A stretch of 64,000 bases of DNA from the NCBI RefSeq assembly GCF_030077735.1, contig NZ_JASJEU010000020.1, positions 109,052 to 173,051 on the forward strand, given 5' to 3'. Position numbers and translations under genes: made by a program. The stretch is from Gordonibacter faecis. Lineage in GTDB: Bacteria; Actinomycetota; Coriobacteriia; Coriobacteriales; Eggerthellaceae. Below are positions 18,801-27,597 of the stretch, piece by piece; the first letter of the stretch is position 1; each line of letters opens with the position of its first letter. Under the pieces are notes generated by a model. It was not told the origin of the DNA. It searched no databases and worked only from the letters and a program-made list of their open reading frames with translations.

Positions 18801-21800
18801 GGGCTGCGGTGTTGGCTCGCCCTTGGACTCAACGAAGGAAACATCCACCGTCACGTCAGACTTCATGGCGTCCAGCGTGAGCTTGGTCATTTCAGCCGTG
18901 TTCTCCGTGTAGGTGGTCGTACCATCCGCATCGGTTACGGTAACTTCACCAACAACGAAACCCTCCTTGGGATAGAAGAACACCGTCTGGGAAGCGCCTG
19001 CCGCTACCTTGGTAGTGCCCTCAGGCGAAACTGAGCCGTTCTCGCCCGCGTTTACCGTGAGGTTGTAGTAGTCGGGCTCCGTCGGATCGACCTGCTTCTG
19101 CTTGAAAGTGACAGCAATTGTGTGAGTGCTCGTCACGTTGTCGAAACGATACGCACCGGCAGCTTTAGCATCAGGGTTAGCCGTACCGTCTATCGTTACT
19201 TCGTCAATCTCATAGCCAGCTTGCGGGATGAACGTGAAGGGCATGGAGCCACCCTGGGCTACCTGCACCGTGCCGGATGGCGAAATAGAGCCACCAGATC
19301 CAGCTGTAGCGGTAATGTCCCACATCGTAGGCACGGGCAGAGGCTCTCCCCCGCTGCTTACTGCGCGGAACGTGCCTTCAACCGTGGTGTTTGCCATCAC
19401 GGAATCAACCGTGTAGGACAGGCTGGTCGCCTTCACCGGATCGCCACCGTTAACGGAAATCGTATCCAGTGTGTAGTCCTCCTCCGGCACAAACGTGAAT
19501 GTTTGAGAAGCACCAGCCTTCACGCGCACCGTGCCGGACGGCGAAACAGTGCCGCCCTTGTTGTCCTTGACCGAGCCCTTCACCGTGTAATACACGTCGT
19601 CGGGCACCTCAATGCCGGTCGTCTTGAACGTGGCTACGAGTTCGCAGCTTTTGCTGATGTTCTTCAGCACGTACACGCCACCGTTAACGTCCGAAGTGAC
19701 ATCCTGATCATCCAACGTAAGCGTATCAAGCACATAGCCCGTCTCGGGATACAGATGGAACGTCGCCGACTCACCCGGCTTCACCGTCTGCGAAGCGGGC
19801 GTGATGGAACCACCCTCGCCAGCCGTAGCGCTCACCGTGAACGTGTCCGGATCAGGAGGCGTAGTGCCCTCTTCTTTGTACGTGACTGTAACCGTCACAT
19901 TAGACGTGATGTTAGACACCTTCAAAGAGTTGTCTGTCACGGCAACCAGCTCTGCGCCCTGCCCACGGTCAACCGACACGGTGTTGATGATGTAACCGTC
20001 TTCCGGAGCAAAGGTAATGGTAGCTTCCCCACCTTCATTCACTTTAGTGGTAGCACTAATGGCAGCAGTACCGCCATTGATAGCAACAGCACCATTGCCG
20101 TCTTTGACATGAGCCGTTACATCATATTGCTGAGTGACATCTATTTCCTTGAACGTTGCACTGATGGAGTGATCTTTGGTTACGTTCTTGAACGTGTACT
20201 CATCATTCGCAAGCTGATCAAGCGCAGGTTTATTATCTACCGTCACACTTTCAATGGTATAGCCTTCATTGGGTTCAATGCTGAAGGTGATGTCAGCACC
20301 ATCTTCAACTTTAACCGCACCATCCGTGCCACTGGGCATGATGGAGCCGCCTTCACCCGCTGAAACCATAATGGTATGCGGCTCGACAGGCGTGGTCTTC
20401 TCTTGGAACGTTACATGAATAGAGCTGTCAGCTTCTACGTTAGTGAACGTGTAGTACTTATCGTCTGCTAGTTCACCCTTTTTGTTCGTGCTATCCCCGC
20501 CGATAAACACACCAGCGATCTCGTGAGTGCTATCAGGCTCGATAGTAAACACCGCATCCTCGCCGTGGACAACTTCAACTTTGCCGCTTGGAGTGATGGT
20601 GCCACCTTCATCGGCAGAAGCATCAATGTAGTGTTTCACTATCGGCTGGTCAGCCGGCGCAAACGTAGCATAAATGGAGCCACCTGTAGTGACGTTTTCG
20701 AAGTCATAGACGTACTCCGAGCGGGGAGAATCCGGAACCTCAATGTCCTTGCCGTTCACGGTGACTTTCTCGATGACGTAATCAGTGCTTGCTGCAATCT
20801 TGAAACCTTGGTTGGTGCCCAGGGGCACTTCAACTTTGCCGTCAGTAATAGTGTTATCAGGATTGACGGCCGTTATAGTGCCATTCTCACCATGCGACAC
20901 CGTGATGATCGCCGTGCCGGTGGGCTTGTCGGGGTCTTCTGGGTCGGGAGTGGTGCCTTGTTTTGCGAAATAAGCTTTGATGGCGTGATGGGCCTGGACA
21001 TTGGTCAGGCGATAGCCATTAACGGGCAACTTTTCGTTTTCAAGCGTTTCCGCATCAGCTGTACCTTCGTCAATTACTACCTTATAAAGTTCGTAGCCGT
21101 CGATGGCGGCAAAGGTGAAGTTCATGGCTTCGCCCTCAGCTACCGGCACGATACCTTCGGGTGTGATAGTACCACCCGCGGTTGCTTCGGCGGTAATGTT
21201 GTAGAACTTTGGATCAGGCGTAACGTCGCCTTCCTGCTTCTTCCCGAACGCAACCTCGATGGTGGTGTCGTTTGTCACATTGAAAAGAGTGAAGCTAGTG
21301 CCACTGAAAGCGCTTGAACGGCCATCAATAGCAATAGAGGTAACTTTATAGCCCTCGTCAGGGACGATGGAGTAAACGGGCGACGAGCCGCGCGGTACGG
21401 TATGAACACCGGAGGGCGTGATGGTGCCACCAACGCCGTCTTTCACGGTGGCGGTAACAATGGGGTCAGCCGGAGGCTCAGGGGCGCTGACACGCTCAAA
21501 CTCGGCGTGCAACTTGGCATCTCCCGTCACCGGAGCGAAGGTATAGATATTGTCCTGAACAGCAACTGGCTGATTATCTACCGTGACCTCGGACAGCTGC
21601 CAACCAGATTCAGGGATGAAGGTAAATGAGGGAGTTGAGCCCTTCGCCACCGCCACATCACCGGACGGCGACACAGAGCCACCTTGACCAGCATCAGCCG
21701 TAATCTTAAAAGTATCAGGAGGTGTCGGATTGGGCTCGTTATCCTCAAGTGCGCGGAATGAAGCGACCACGGTCGTGTCTTTATGTACGTCAGTCAAAGT

Positions 21801-24800
21801 GTAAGTGAAACCGTCAACAGCAACTGGTACATTATTAACCTTGACCTCATTGAGCGTGTACTGACTTGCATCGTCAGGCGTGAACAGGAAGGTCTGCGTG
21901 CCGCCGTCTTTCACGCGAGTTGCACCCGCAGGAGAAACGGAGCCATTGCCACCTTCAACGCTGGCCGTCACCGTATGATAGGAGGGCTGCGGGTCAACAA
22001 TCGACTTCGGGGCGAACGTCGCCGTCACAGTGTGATCAGACGTACCCATATCAAGCGTGCATGCGCCATCTGTAACGGCTAGTACGGTACTCCCATCCTT
22101 CACTTCTTTTAGTTCGTAGCCAGCATCGGGCGTAAGTACGAATGTTACCGTGCTGTTATCAGCGGCTTCGAACGTACCGCTAGGAGATATCGTGCCGCCC
22201 GGACCAGCCGTAGCAGTTACTTTGTGAGTATCGGGAACTGAGGGCTTCGAGTCGCCCTCTTCAAGCGCCGTGAACTCAGCATAAAGCGTGTAATCTTCCT
22301 GAACGGTTAGCGTATAAACACCATTTGTAACTTCGTCAGTAACAACCTGGGAATTGGTGCCGTTCGTTAGCGTGAGCGATTTCAGCTTTTTACCATCATT
22401 AGGTCTCACAACGAATGACTGCTCGCCGCCCATAGGCACGCGGACGTCGCCCTCGGGCGAGAGAGAGCCACCGTCGCCAGAAGAGGCGCTAATGGTGCGG
22501 TACTCGGGAGCATCAGGGTTGGTGGGCTGCTCGCTTGCAGGAACAAATTCCACCGTGAGTTCATGTCCAGTGGTTACATTCGTCAGGCGAAGGGTGCCAG
22601 AGGCTGTCACCTGTGAAGTATAATCTGTCTCGCCTTCCTTAACCGACTTAAGCACATAGCCTTCGCTCGGCGTAAAGGTAAGCAGGAGTGAACCCTTGTC
22701 GGCAACTTGCGCTGTAGCAGGTGAAACAGAACCGTTTCCGTTCGGAACTGTCGCACTTACTGTATGCATGTCCGGCACAACCGGAGGTACTTCGCCGCCC
22801 TCGGTATCGACCGCCGCAAATGTCACTTCAAGCGTCGTATTTGCGGTGATGTTGGCCAGCGTGTAAGACAAACCGGACCACGGAATCACAGTATCATTCA
22901 CTATAACTTGTGTAACTTTGTAACCCGTCTCAGGAGTGAAATAGAACGTCTGGGTGCTGCCAGGGGCTACTTTGCTCTCGCCCGCAGGAGACACCGAACC
23001 CATGGTTTCATCGTTGACGGAAGTCGTAACCGTAACAGGGGTGGGAACGTCGGGGGCAGCATCACGCTCGAAGGTTGCGCGGACGGTGGTGTCTTCGGTG
23101 ATGCCGAGGACACGGTAGGAGCCACCTTGAGCTTGTGAGGTTACATCAGTCTTATCCACCATTACTTGGGACAGATGCCAACCAGCATCGGGGGTGAACG
23201 TGAAGAGCATCTCTCCACCCGACACAACACGGGTCACGCCGGAGGGTGAAATGGTACCACCCGTTGACGCACTGGAAGTCACGTTGTATGTGGTTGGTAC
23301 AGGAGGTACCTCCTGACCAGACTCAGGCTCGCCAAACTCAGCGGCAACAGTGACATTCTCCTTGCCCGCCGGAAGCGTGTAGGAGTTGCCAATCACCTCA
23401 ACAGGTTCGCCACCCACCTTGAGACTCTTTAGCACTTTGCCAGAATCGGGAATAAGGTAGAACGTCACAGAGCGGTCGGTTGCTACGCGCACTTGGCCAG
23501 ACGGCGAGATGGTGCCGAACTCATTGGATGTAGCAGTGACCGTACGATAGGTAGGCTCAACCGGCGTCGTGGCCTCAGCCTTAAAGGTAGCCTTGATAGT
23601 GGCAGCGCCCTTTACCTCAGACACCGTAACCTTGTTGTCTTTGGTCTCAATCTTTACGTTGCCGCTACCCTCGCTTGCCGTGACAGTGTTAAGCGTGTAG
23701 CCAGCTTCGGGGGTCACCGTATACGTGACGGACTCGCCGTCAATCACCTCAATATCACCAGCAGGTGAAATAGTGCCGCCTGTCTCTGCAACAGAAGTCA
23801 ACTTGTGCTTCGTGATTGTAGGCGTCTGCTCACCAGCATCCGTGTTCGCCGTGCGGAATGTTACATCCACCGACACGTCGGACTTCATGGCATCCAACGT
23901 CAGCTTGGTCATTTCAGCCGTGTTTTCCGTGTAGGTGGTCGTGCCATCACCATCAGTTACGGTTACTCCGCCAACAACAAAACCTGTATTGGGATAGAAG
24001 AATACCGTCTGGGTAGCTCCGGCTGCTACGCGGGTAGTACCCAACGGAGATGCCGAACCATCAGAGCCAGCGGTCACCGTCAGGTTGTAGTAGTCGGGCT
24101 CAACAGGAGCGGCCTTCTTTTTGAACAGGGCCTGGATGGAGTGAGGCTCTTGCACGTTGTCGAAGCGGTACGATCCTGCTTTCACAGCATCGGCATTGTT
24201 CACGTCATCTATCAGCACCTGATCCAACTCATAGCCCGAGTTGGGGATGAAAGTGAAGGGCATGGAGCCGCCCTTGGCTGCCTTTATTGTGCCCGACGGC
24301 GAGATAGTACCACCGGAACCAGCCGTGGCTGTAATATCAAAGGTGTCGACAGGAGGCTGCGTCTCGCCAGAGTTCAACGAACGATACGTAACCTCAATGG
24401 TGGTGTTTTTCGTCACGGGGCCTACCGTGTAGGAGGAACCCTGCGGCGCAAATGCCGCACCGTCATCCACCTTTACCGTATTTACCACATAGCCCTCTTC
24501 GGGCAAGAACGTGAACGTCTGCGAGCTGCCAGCCTTCACGCGCGTCACGCCAGACGGCGAAATGCTGCCGCCCTTACCGCCGTCTTGAAGATCCGCCACA
24601 AAAGCGGTCACCGCGTAGTAAGTGTCTTCAGGCACCACAACACCACTGGCCTCAAACTCGGCAGTCAGGGTGTAATCGCTTTGTACGTTATCAAGAACGT
24701 ACACGCCGCCAACAACCTTGCTAGCCACGTCAGACGCCGTGCCATCCTTGGGCGTCAGCGTTAGCGACTTAAGACGCATATCCTTGTCGGGGTAAATATA

Positions 24801-26594
24801 ATAGGTCGCAGAAGAACCCTGCGTTACTGTCGTTTCAGCAGGCGAAATAGTGCCGCCCTCGCCCGCAGTCGCCGTACCGGTAAACGTCTGCTTATCAAGC
24901 TTGAACGTGACAACTACGTTGATGTTTTTGTCGACGTGTTGGAGTGTGATGGTGTTGTCATCCAGCTTGTTCTTGGCATCTGCGCCGTTCGCAGTAACGG
25001 TATCTACGACGTAGCCCTGATCAGGCGCTACCGTTATAGTCGCAGTGGCATCTTGCTTTACTGACTGAGTGTCGGGTTGTACCGTGCCGCCCCCGCCCGT
25101 TACTGATGCGTTAACGGTATAGGTGGGCACCGGAACTGGCGTGCCTTCCTTGTACTTTACGATTACTGTGGTATCAGCGGTTACCGCAGAAATTTTGTAG
25201 GAGTTGCCAATAACCTGAACCTTTTGAGCACCTTTGCCGTCGCCCAGATCAACCTTCACCTCATCGATGACATAACCATCATTAGGTGTGAAATAGATAA
25301 TGGCAGGTTTGCCTTTTTCAATCTCAGTACTAACTGTATCGCCAGGTGTACCATTATCAATAGCCACCTTGCCGTTGCCAAGAAGACCACCATCAACGCT
25401 TGCACTCACCGAGAACTTGGTTTCAGGCTCAACCGGCACGGCTTCGAAGGTTGCGGAAATGGTGTGGTCAGCCTTTACCTCAGTAAACGTGTAAGTATTG
25501 CCTACAATCTGACCGGTGACATCATCAGAGTCAACCGTGAGCGACTTGAGGACGTAGCCCTCGTCAGCCCTAATCGTGAATGTAATAGAGCCGCCATCGG
25601 CTACCTTAATCTGACCATTATCATCACCACTGGGAGAAATAGAGCCATGTTCAGGCGTTTCCACCGTGATGGTGTGTTCATTTTGACTGGTGCCTTGCCA
25701 TGCAATTGCAAACATACCAAGGCTCGTCGTATCGAACACAGCCTTTCCGTTTTCTACCTTAGGTGTGTACTTAGTTATTTTACCCTCACTGTCCATGCCA
25801 AAAATGACAGGATCAGTACCTTCGGGGATACCTACGGGAACCGGAATTGAGACAGCCACCTTACCCATAAACGGTGCCTGACCAGAAGTACCCGTCAAGT
25901 CGATTTGCCAAGCGTTGCCCACGATAAGACCAGCAGCCGCCTGTTGTAGAGCAGAGTATGCCGGGGATTCCGAAGCAAGCGTAGCAACGTTCAGCACAGC
26001 AAGATAATGCAAAGAACCTTTAACGGACACGTTGTCTTTGGTTCTTTCACCATCCGTGTAGTTGCTCGACACTGTCACCGTGATAGTGGTTTCAACGGAT
26101 TTCTCCGTCTCGTCGGTCACTTTTATTTTGTAGACGTAAGCGTACCCATCCTTGAGCGTATCAACGTGATTCCATAAATCATATGTTGCATATGATTTAT
26201 CTTTGGTGTCAGTACCCCCGTAAGTAAAGGAAATATCGTCGGTCACAGGAGCATTCAAGTCATCGGCTTTGTAAACCGTACGCGTCCAGTCATAGGTCAA
26301 TGCGCCTTGACCTTTTGCCACAACCTCAAGATTGTACTTTTCGCTACTTATTTTCCCAAGCGGAGCGGCAAAATCTTCGGTCTTGGAAACCACCTCCAAG
26401 GTTTGCAGCGTTAGCACGTTAACCGTGCTGGTTGCCTGGAAGCCGTTACCGTTATCTTCAAAGCCGCCACTTCCCGATACCGATGGTTCCGGCGCTCCGG
26501 CTGCGGAAGCGGGGAGCGGCGTGTATGATATGAGCAGGCACATGCACAGCAGTGCCGCCAAAATCTTGTGAGCATACCTTCTCATAGCCTGCAT
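12801..26594 (-). CDS. Giant cell-surface repeat protein (4597 residues, Flg_new_2/InlB B-type repeats)
   Basis: A signal peptide (RRYAHKILAALLCMCLLISY, cleavage near ASAAG) leads to a ~300-residue N-terminal region. About fifty degenerate ~80-residue beta repeats follow, of the type GGSISPSG...VxxGxSxTFTF.PxxGYxLxxVxVDG...YTLxNVxxxxTVxAxF. Linkers are rich in P and D/E. The end has LLKTGD, a hydrophobic segment and RRRSTRGDRR, a degenerate sortase sorting signal. The repeats are arranged in two ~5-kb super-blocks with the same internal order. GC content is visibly lower than in the flanking metabolic genes. It should be a long, stalk-like wall-attached adhesin. Start at 26594 has GAGGGAAG upstream. 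Large open frames on the opposite strand are shadows of the repeats. Confidence 0.95.
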   Translation of the reverse strand: MQAMRRYAHKILAALLCMCLLISYTPLPASAAGAPEPSVSGSGGFEDNGNGFQATSTVNVLTLQTLEVVSKTEDFAAPLGKISSEKYNLEVVAKGQGALTYDWTRTVYKADDLNAPVTDDISFTYGGTDTKDKSYATYDLWNHVDTLKDGYAYVYKIKVTDETEKSVETTITVTVSSNYTDGERTKDNVSVKGSLHYLAVLNVATLASESPAYSALQQAAAGLIVGNAWQIDLTGTSGQAPFMGKVAVSIPVPVGIPEGTDPVIFGMDSEGKITKYTPKVENGKAVFDTTSLGMFAIAWQGTSQNEHTITVETPEHGSISPSGDDNGQIKVADGGSITFTIRADEGYVLKSLTVDSDDVTGQIVGNTYTFTEVKADHTISATFEAVPVEPETKFSVSASVDGGLLGNGKVAIDNGTPGDTVSTEIEKGKPAIIYFTPNDGYVIDEVKVDLGDGKGAQKVQVIGNSYKISAVTADTTVIVKYKEGTPVPVPTYTVNASVTGGGGTVQPDTQSVKQDATATITVAPDQGYVVDTVTANGADAKNKLDDNTITLQHVDKNINVVVTFKLDKQTFTGTATAGEGGTISPAETTVTQGSSATYYIYPDKDMRLKSLTLTPKDGTASDVASKVVGGVYVLDNVQSDYTLTAEFEASGVVVPEDTYYAVTAFVADLQDGGKGGSISPSGVTRVKAGSSQTFTFLPEEGYVVNTVKVDDGAAFAPQGSSYTVGPVTKNTTIEVTYRSLNSGETQPPVDTFDITATAGSGGTISPSGTIKAAKGGSMPFTFIPNSGYELDQVLIDDVNNADAVKAGSYRFDNVQEPHSIQALFKKKAAPVEPDYYNLTVTAGSDGSASPLGTTRVAAGATQTVFFYPNTGFVVGGVTVTDGDGTTTYTENTAEMTKLTLDAMKSDVSVDVTFRTANTDAGEQTPTITKHKLTSVAETGGTISPAGDIEVIDGESVTYTVTPEAGYTLNTVTASEGSGNVKIETKDNKVTVSEVKGAATIKATFKAEATTPVEPTYRTVTATSNEFGTISPSGQVRVATDRSVTFYLIPDSGKVLKSLKVGGEPVEVIGNSYTLPAGKENVTVAAEFGEPESGQEVPPVPTTYNVTSSASTGGTISPSGVTRVVSGGEMLFTFTPDAGWHLSQVMVDKTDVTSQAQGGSYRVLGITEDTTVRATFERDAAPDVPTPVTVTTSVNDETMGSVSPAGESKVAPGSTQTFYFTPETGYKVTQVIVNDTVIPWSGLSYTLANITANTTLEVTFAAVDTEGGEVPPVVPDMHTVSATVPNGNGSVSPATAQVADKGSLLLTFTPSEGYVLKSVKEGETDYTSQVTASGTLRLTNVTTGHELTVEFVPASEQPTNPDAPEYRTISASSGDGGSLSPEGDVRVPMGGEQSFVVRPNDGKKLKSLTLTNGTNSQVVTDEVTNGVYTLTVQEDYTLYAEFTALEEGDSKPSVPDTHKVTATAGPGGTISPSGTFEAADNSTVTFVLTPDAGYELKEVKDGSTVLAVTDGACTLDMGTSDHTVTATFAPKSIVDPQPSYHTVTASVEGGNGSVSPAGATRVKDGGTQTFLFTPDDASQYTLNEVKVNNVPVAVDGFTYTLTDVHKDTTVVASFRALEDNEPNPTPPDTFKITADAGQGGSVSPSGDVAVAKGSTPSFTFIPESGWQLSEVTVDNQPVAVQDNIYTFAPVTGDAKLHAEFERVSAPEPPADPIVTATVKDGVGGTITPSGVHTVPRGSSPVYSIVPDEGYKVTSIAIDGRSSAFSGTSFTLFNVTNDTTIEVAFGKKQEGDVTPDPKFYNITAEATAGGTITPEGIVPVAEGEAMNFTFAAIDGYELYKVVIDEGTADAETLENEKLPVNGYRLTNVQAHHAIKAYFAKQGTTPDPEDPDKPTGTAIITVSHGENGTITAVNPDNTITDGKVEVPLGTNQGFKIAASTDYVIEKVTVNGKDIEVPDSPRSEYVYDFENVTTGGSIYATFAPADQPIVKHYIDASADEGGTITPSGKVEVVHGEDAVFTIEPDSTHEIAGVFIGGDSTNKKGELADDKYYTFTNVEADSSIHVTFQEKTTPVEPHTIMVSAGEGGSIMPSGTDGAVKVEDGADITFSIEPNEGYTIESVTVDNKPALDQLANDEYTFKNVTKDHSISATFKEIDVTQQYDVTAHVKDGNGAVAINGGTAAISATTKVNEGGEATITFAPEDGYIINTVSVDRGQGAELVAVTDNSLKVSNITSNVTVTVTYKEEGTTPPDPDTFTVSATAGEGGSITPASQTVKPGESATFHLYPETGYVLDTLTLDDQDVTSDVNGGVYVLKNISKSCELVATFKTTGIEVPDDVYYTVKGSVKDNKGGTVSPSGTVRVKAGASQTFTFVPEEDYTLDTISVNGGDPVKATSLSYTVDSVMANTTVEGTFRAVSSGGEPLPVPTMWDITATAGSGGSISPSGTVQVAQGGSMPFTFIPQAGYEIDEVTIDGTANPDAKAAGAYRFDNVTSTHTIAVTFKQKQVDPTEPDYYNLTVNAGENGSVSPEGTTKVAAGASQTVFFYPKEGFVVGEVTVTDADGTTTYTENTAEMTKLTLDAMKSDVTVDVSFVESKGEPTPQPKTYELTASVLTKGGSISPADVTKAVEGSSVTYTVTPEAGYHVKNVLVNNKTATLKNNSFTVSNIRMDITITVSFELDASTPVEPTYRTVKATSEGPGTISPAGQMRVAADRSMTFYLIPDEGMVLSSLTVNDSPVEVVDNSYTLSAGTDEASVHAVFDEPEGGVTPPPAPVTYEVTSSATTGGTISPSGVTRVVSGGDVLYTFTADAGWHLSTVTVGGTPVTDDVQNNSYRLLGVTENTTVQATFERDTTTPDDQKRYQVEASVAGAGGTISPAGTFEVAPGATQTFYFTPNDTDDNKYRVKSITLDGETFNWSGLSYTLANISQNTTLAVEFEQVPDDEKPPVKPTMYDVTTSSTGDGTVSPLGTTKVAEHGSLLLTFTPNTGSELTSVKVGNDEKISEVSASGTLRLNNITTALTVSATFETKSTQPDNPEVPEYRTIHVTSSAGGSLSPEGDVRVVKGGSQTFIVTPNKDMKLESLTLDGNPVVGFNAETDSTYTLSDVANDCTLRAEFVERDASVDPEPPTPPVSHVITATANQGGTVSPSGTFDAADNSSVTFTFVPEAGYKLSAVTLDDAPITVTNGTYTLSNISGPHELNATFVLETVTPPAPTYHTVTASVEGGSGSVSPAGEIRVRDGGTQTFLFTPAENSVIDKVTVDGQPVVVDGFTYTLTDVHNDVPVKVTFRAATPDDPKPTPPEPLVISASAGQGGSVSPSGDVTVAAGSTPTFTFVPDAGWELAKVTVGGTEVAVQNNSYTFAPVVAPAKLHAEFQRVSNPEPVLDPVITASVNGGRGKISPAGAVTVARGSSQTFSFIPDAGYKVSQITVGGKAFDFSGYSYTIFDVTADTTIGVTFEADSSVEPPAVHTVSSFASAGGIIEPEGDQSVVHGGALSFRFAPYDGYELYRVVVDKDSEAPYELSQDEMAAGTHRISNVQGNRTIHAYFAQQGTNPDPDVDPDQPTGSVIIAASAGEHGSISPAGDVSVTLGQDATFTIAPERGYELATLTVDGQRVSNPGLSYTFPNVQAPHTINATFKASQVLTITAEASAGGTIDPSGTKVLNRGESQTFTFSPDAECELVRVLVDGAEVPQAVADGFYTFDNVVYNHTIRAEFQKKTTQPVEPEYVVIHASAGPNGIVSPSGDVRVKKGENATTFTFMPNQDYVLDDVTVDGESVLSKLNKSQLTLTNVKAETTIYATFHEQELGEPDQELPTMYEVFASATTGGSISPRGAVQVAENQSVSFLVKPNAGYQVKHMLVGAEEKAFTPEGGTFTLDNVTAAQTVRAVFEHIDATEPEDPNLNVDVQVKVKVQQQVNTHDAGVVTPTFTTVEKGGTSEPFYVYPKPGYGVESITANGDHIEFHEIGKASPEPATFSLFGARASLFAEHDEPGAAGGYWFVVPDVTEDLVIDVAFKKLAEGEATPEPVQTHKITARAGAGGSIMPTDLQVPNGESTTFTVKPDSDYVLQSLTVLQNGKSTDATGRIANNQFKLDNTFDLAADTVVSASFQHKETVVDYVVVHASVNGAGGTVSPLEARVERGGNQTFTFKPASDKYVPDTVTVNGVKDANFDGSYTYEIKNVQVESNLVVTFRETQEPTPAPKFYDVTSSVNDKTMGSVSPSGTMSVEEGQSLAFKFTPKADHRLANVLLDGSPVSPSLWASGSYTLGDIRGPHTVQGVFEKVETPQPDKAIVTGQAGPGGRISPATPQTVNVGESVTFTFYPNSGYEVESVTVDGKTAPNPGTSYTVQTTESKNYYLYVTFKSKGNVNPPTPGPSVNTHYITAKAGENGSISPSGTVEVVDGEDAAFVFKPKDDGYVIDYVEVDGKRVDNPGTSYTFENVKAGHKIYVAFRAKGAEPTPPPDVDPTFHIIKAGVTNNYGGIVSPSGEVRVEHGKGQTFSFLPYQGYMVTALCIDGVWMPFNGSSYYLADVSNGHTLEVRFAPIAAPAPTDPIDGINRGLDQGMNLLKTGDANGPLACTVLGLAVLAAGLAVTARRRSTRGDRR
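15400..25690 (-). repeat. Two-fold super-repeat (~5 kb each) inside the giant gene
   Basis: The block starting near 25690 (HTITVETPEHGSISPSG) is matched in order by the block starting near 20395 (HTIMVSAGEGGSIMPSG). Diagnostic pairs include the stretch with YTENTAEMTKLTLDAMKSD at about 23880-23960 and 18850-18920. Others are YYNLTV at ~24080/19050, and FERxxAPExP/FERVSAPEPP-type linkers at ~21490/16480. The offset is about 5.03 kb over most of the length, and larger near the start because block one has one additional repeat. Nucleotide identity is obvious by eye but imperfect, so the duplication is not very recent. Confidence 0.75.
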
Positions 26595-26610
26595 CTCTAC
26601 TTCCCTCTTC

Positions 26611-27507
26611 CTAGTTCAGTACCGAGACGGTGAGCTTGGCGGCCGCTTGGCCTACCAGCTGCTCGTCTTCTTTGTCGTGGGCGTAGAACACCGCCGTGCA
26701 CGGATAGTCGCCCGCATCCAAATCGACATCGAGTTTCGCCTTTTGGATGTGGTGGTTCGGTTCAATAAGCCCCGACGTGTAAATGGTGTCGCCCGTGTCG
26801 TCGCGCGTGATTTCCACCTTCATGAGGTAGGGGTTGTTCGGCACGTTTTCTATGCGCAACTCGGCCTCGGAGGTGCCGTCCTCCAGCTGCACGGTGGAGG
26901 CAATGGAAATGTTGAACATGCCCTCCTCCACAATGCGGTCGAGCTCCGCTTGAATCTCTTCCTGCGTTTTACCTTCCAGCTGGCCTACTGCGGCGTTCGG
27001 GTCGCGGCCGGCGCCGGTTTGGGCGAACAGTGCGAATGCAAGCACCGCCGCCACAATAAGCGCCAGCACGGCCACCGCAATGGCAATGTAGAAGCTGGCT
27101 GGTTTGCGGGAAAGCGCCGCGGGCACTCCACCCGCGCCCGAGGTGGCGGCATTGCCCTTGGACGCGTTGCCTTCTGCCACCTGCGCACTTGACGTATTGT
27201 GCGAACGCACGCCGCTCGCTTTGTCTCCCGTGAGGGAATTAACAAGACCATCGGAAGATGCTCTGCGACGTGTGACAATGGATGGAGTGTCCGCGGCGCG
27301 CTGGGCGCCCGCGGAGGAACGCGACGCAGACGCCCGGCCACCACCGGGCGCACCGGCGGCAGGTGTGCGCTGGCCCTGAGGGGCGTGCGCGGAGGGCTGA
27401 GTGGCCCCCGCCTGCCGCGGCGCGTCCGTCCGCTCGCGCGGCGGCGTTGATCCGGCGCGCTCGCGCTGCGGAGTGGTACGTTCGGTGTGGCGGTCGGGTG
27501 TCTGCAT
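26611..27507 (-). CDS. Membrane protein with conserved surface domain, paralogue 1
   Basis: 298 residues. Residues 1-135 are a disordered cytoplasmic region rich in R, A, P and T. One membrane helix follows (FYIAIAVAVLALIVAAVLAFAL), then an extracytoplasmic domain of about 130 residues. That domain contains EEIQAELDRIVEEGMFNISI, IENVPNNPYLMKVEITRDD, and a C-terminal run GQAAAKLTVSVLN. The same domain occurs in the paralogue at 28418-29071, and I recall it in Clostridia next to secreted pilin-like or WxL-like proteins, unnamed. The start is preceded by AAGGAA. The gene lies 16 bp upstream of the giant adhesin gene. Confidence 0.8.
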   Translation of the reverse strand: MQTPDRHTERTTPQRERAGSTPPRERTDAPRQAGATQPSAHAPQGQRTPAAGAPGGGRASASRSSAGAQRAADTPSIVTRRRASSDGLVNSLTGDKASGVRSHNTSSAQVAEGNASKGNAATSGAGGVPAALSRKPASFYIAIAVAVLALIVAAVLAFALFAQTGAGRDPNAAVGQLEGKTQEEIQAELDRIVEEGMFNISIASTVQLEDGTSEAELRIENVPNNPYLMKVEITRDDTGDTIYTSGLIEPNHHIQKAKLDVDLDAGDYPCTAVFYAHDKEDEQLVGQAAAKLTVSVLN

Positions 27508-27597
27508 GGTTGATCGTGTTCCTTCTTTAGGTAGGTCTGGTAGACGCGCCCAGCGCGCCTACCAGGTGGTTATTGCGGGTTGTACTGGGTGGGGAAA

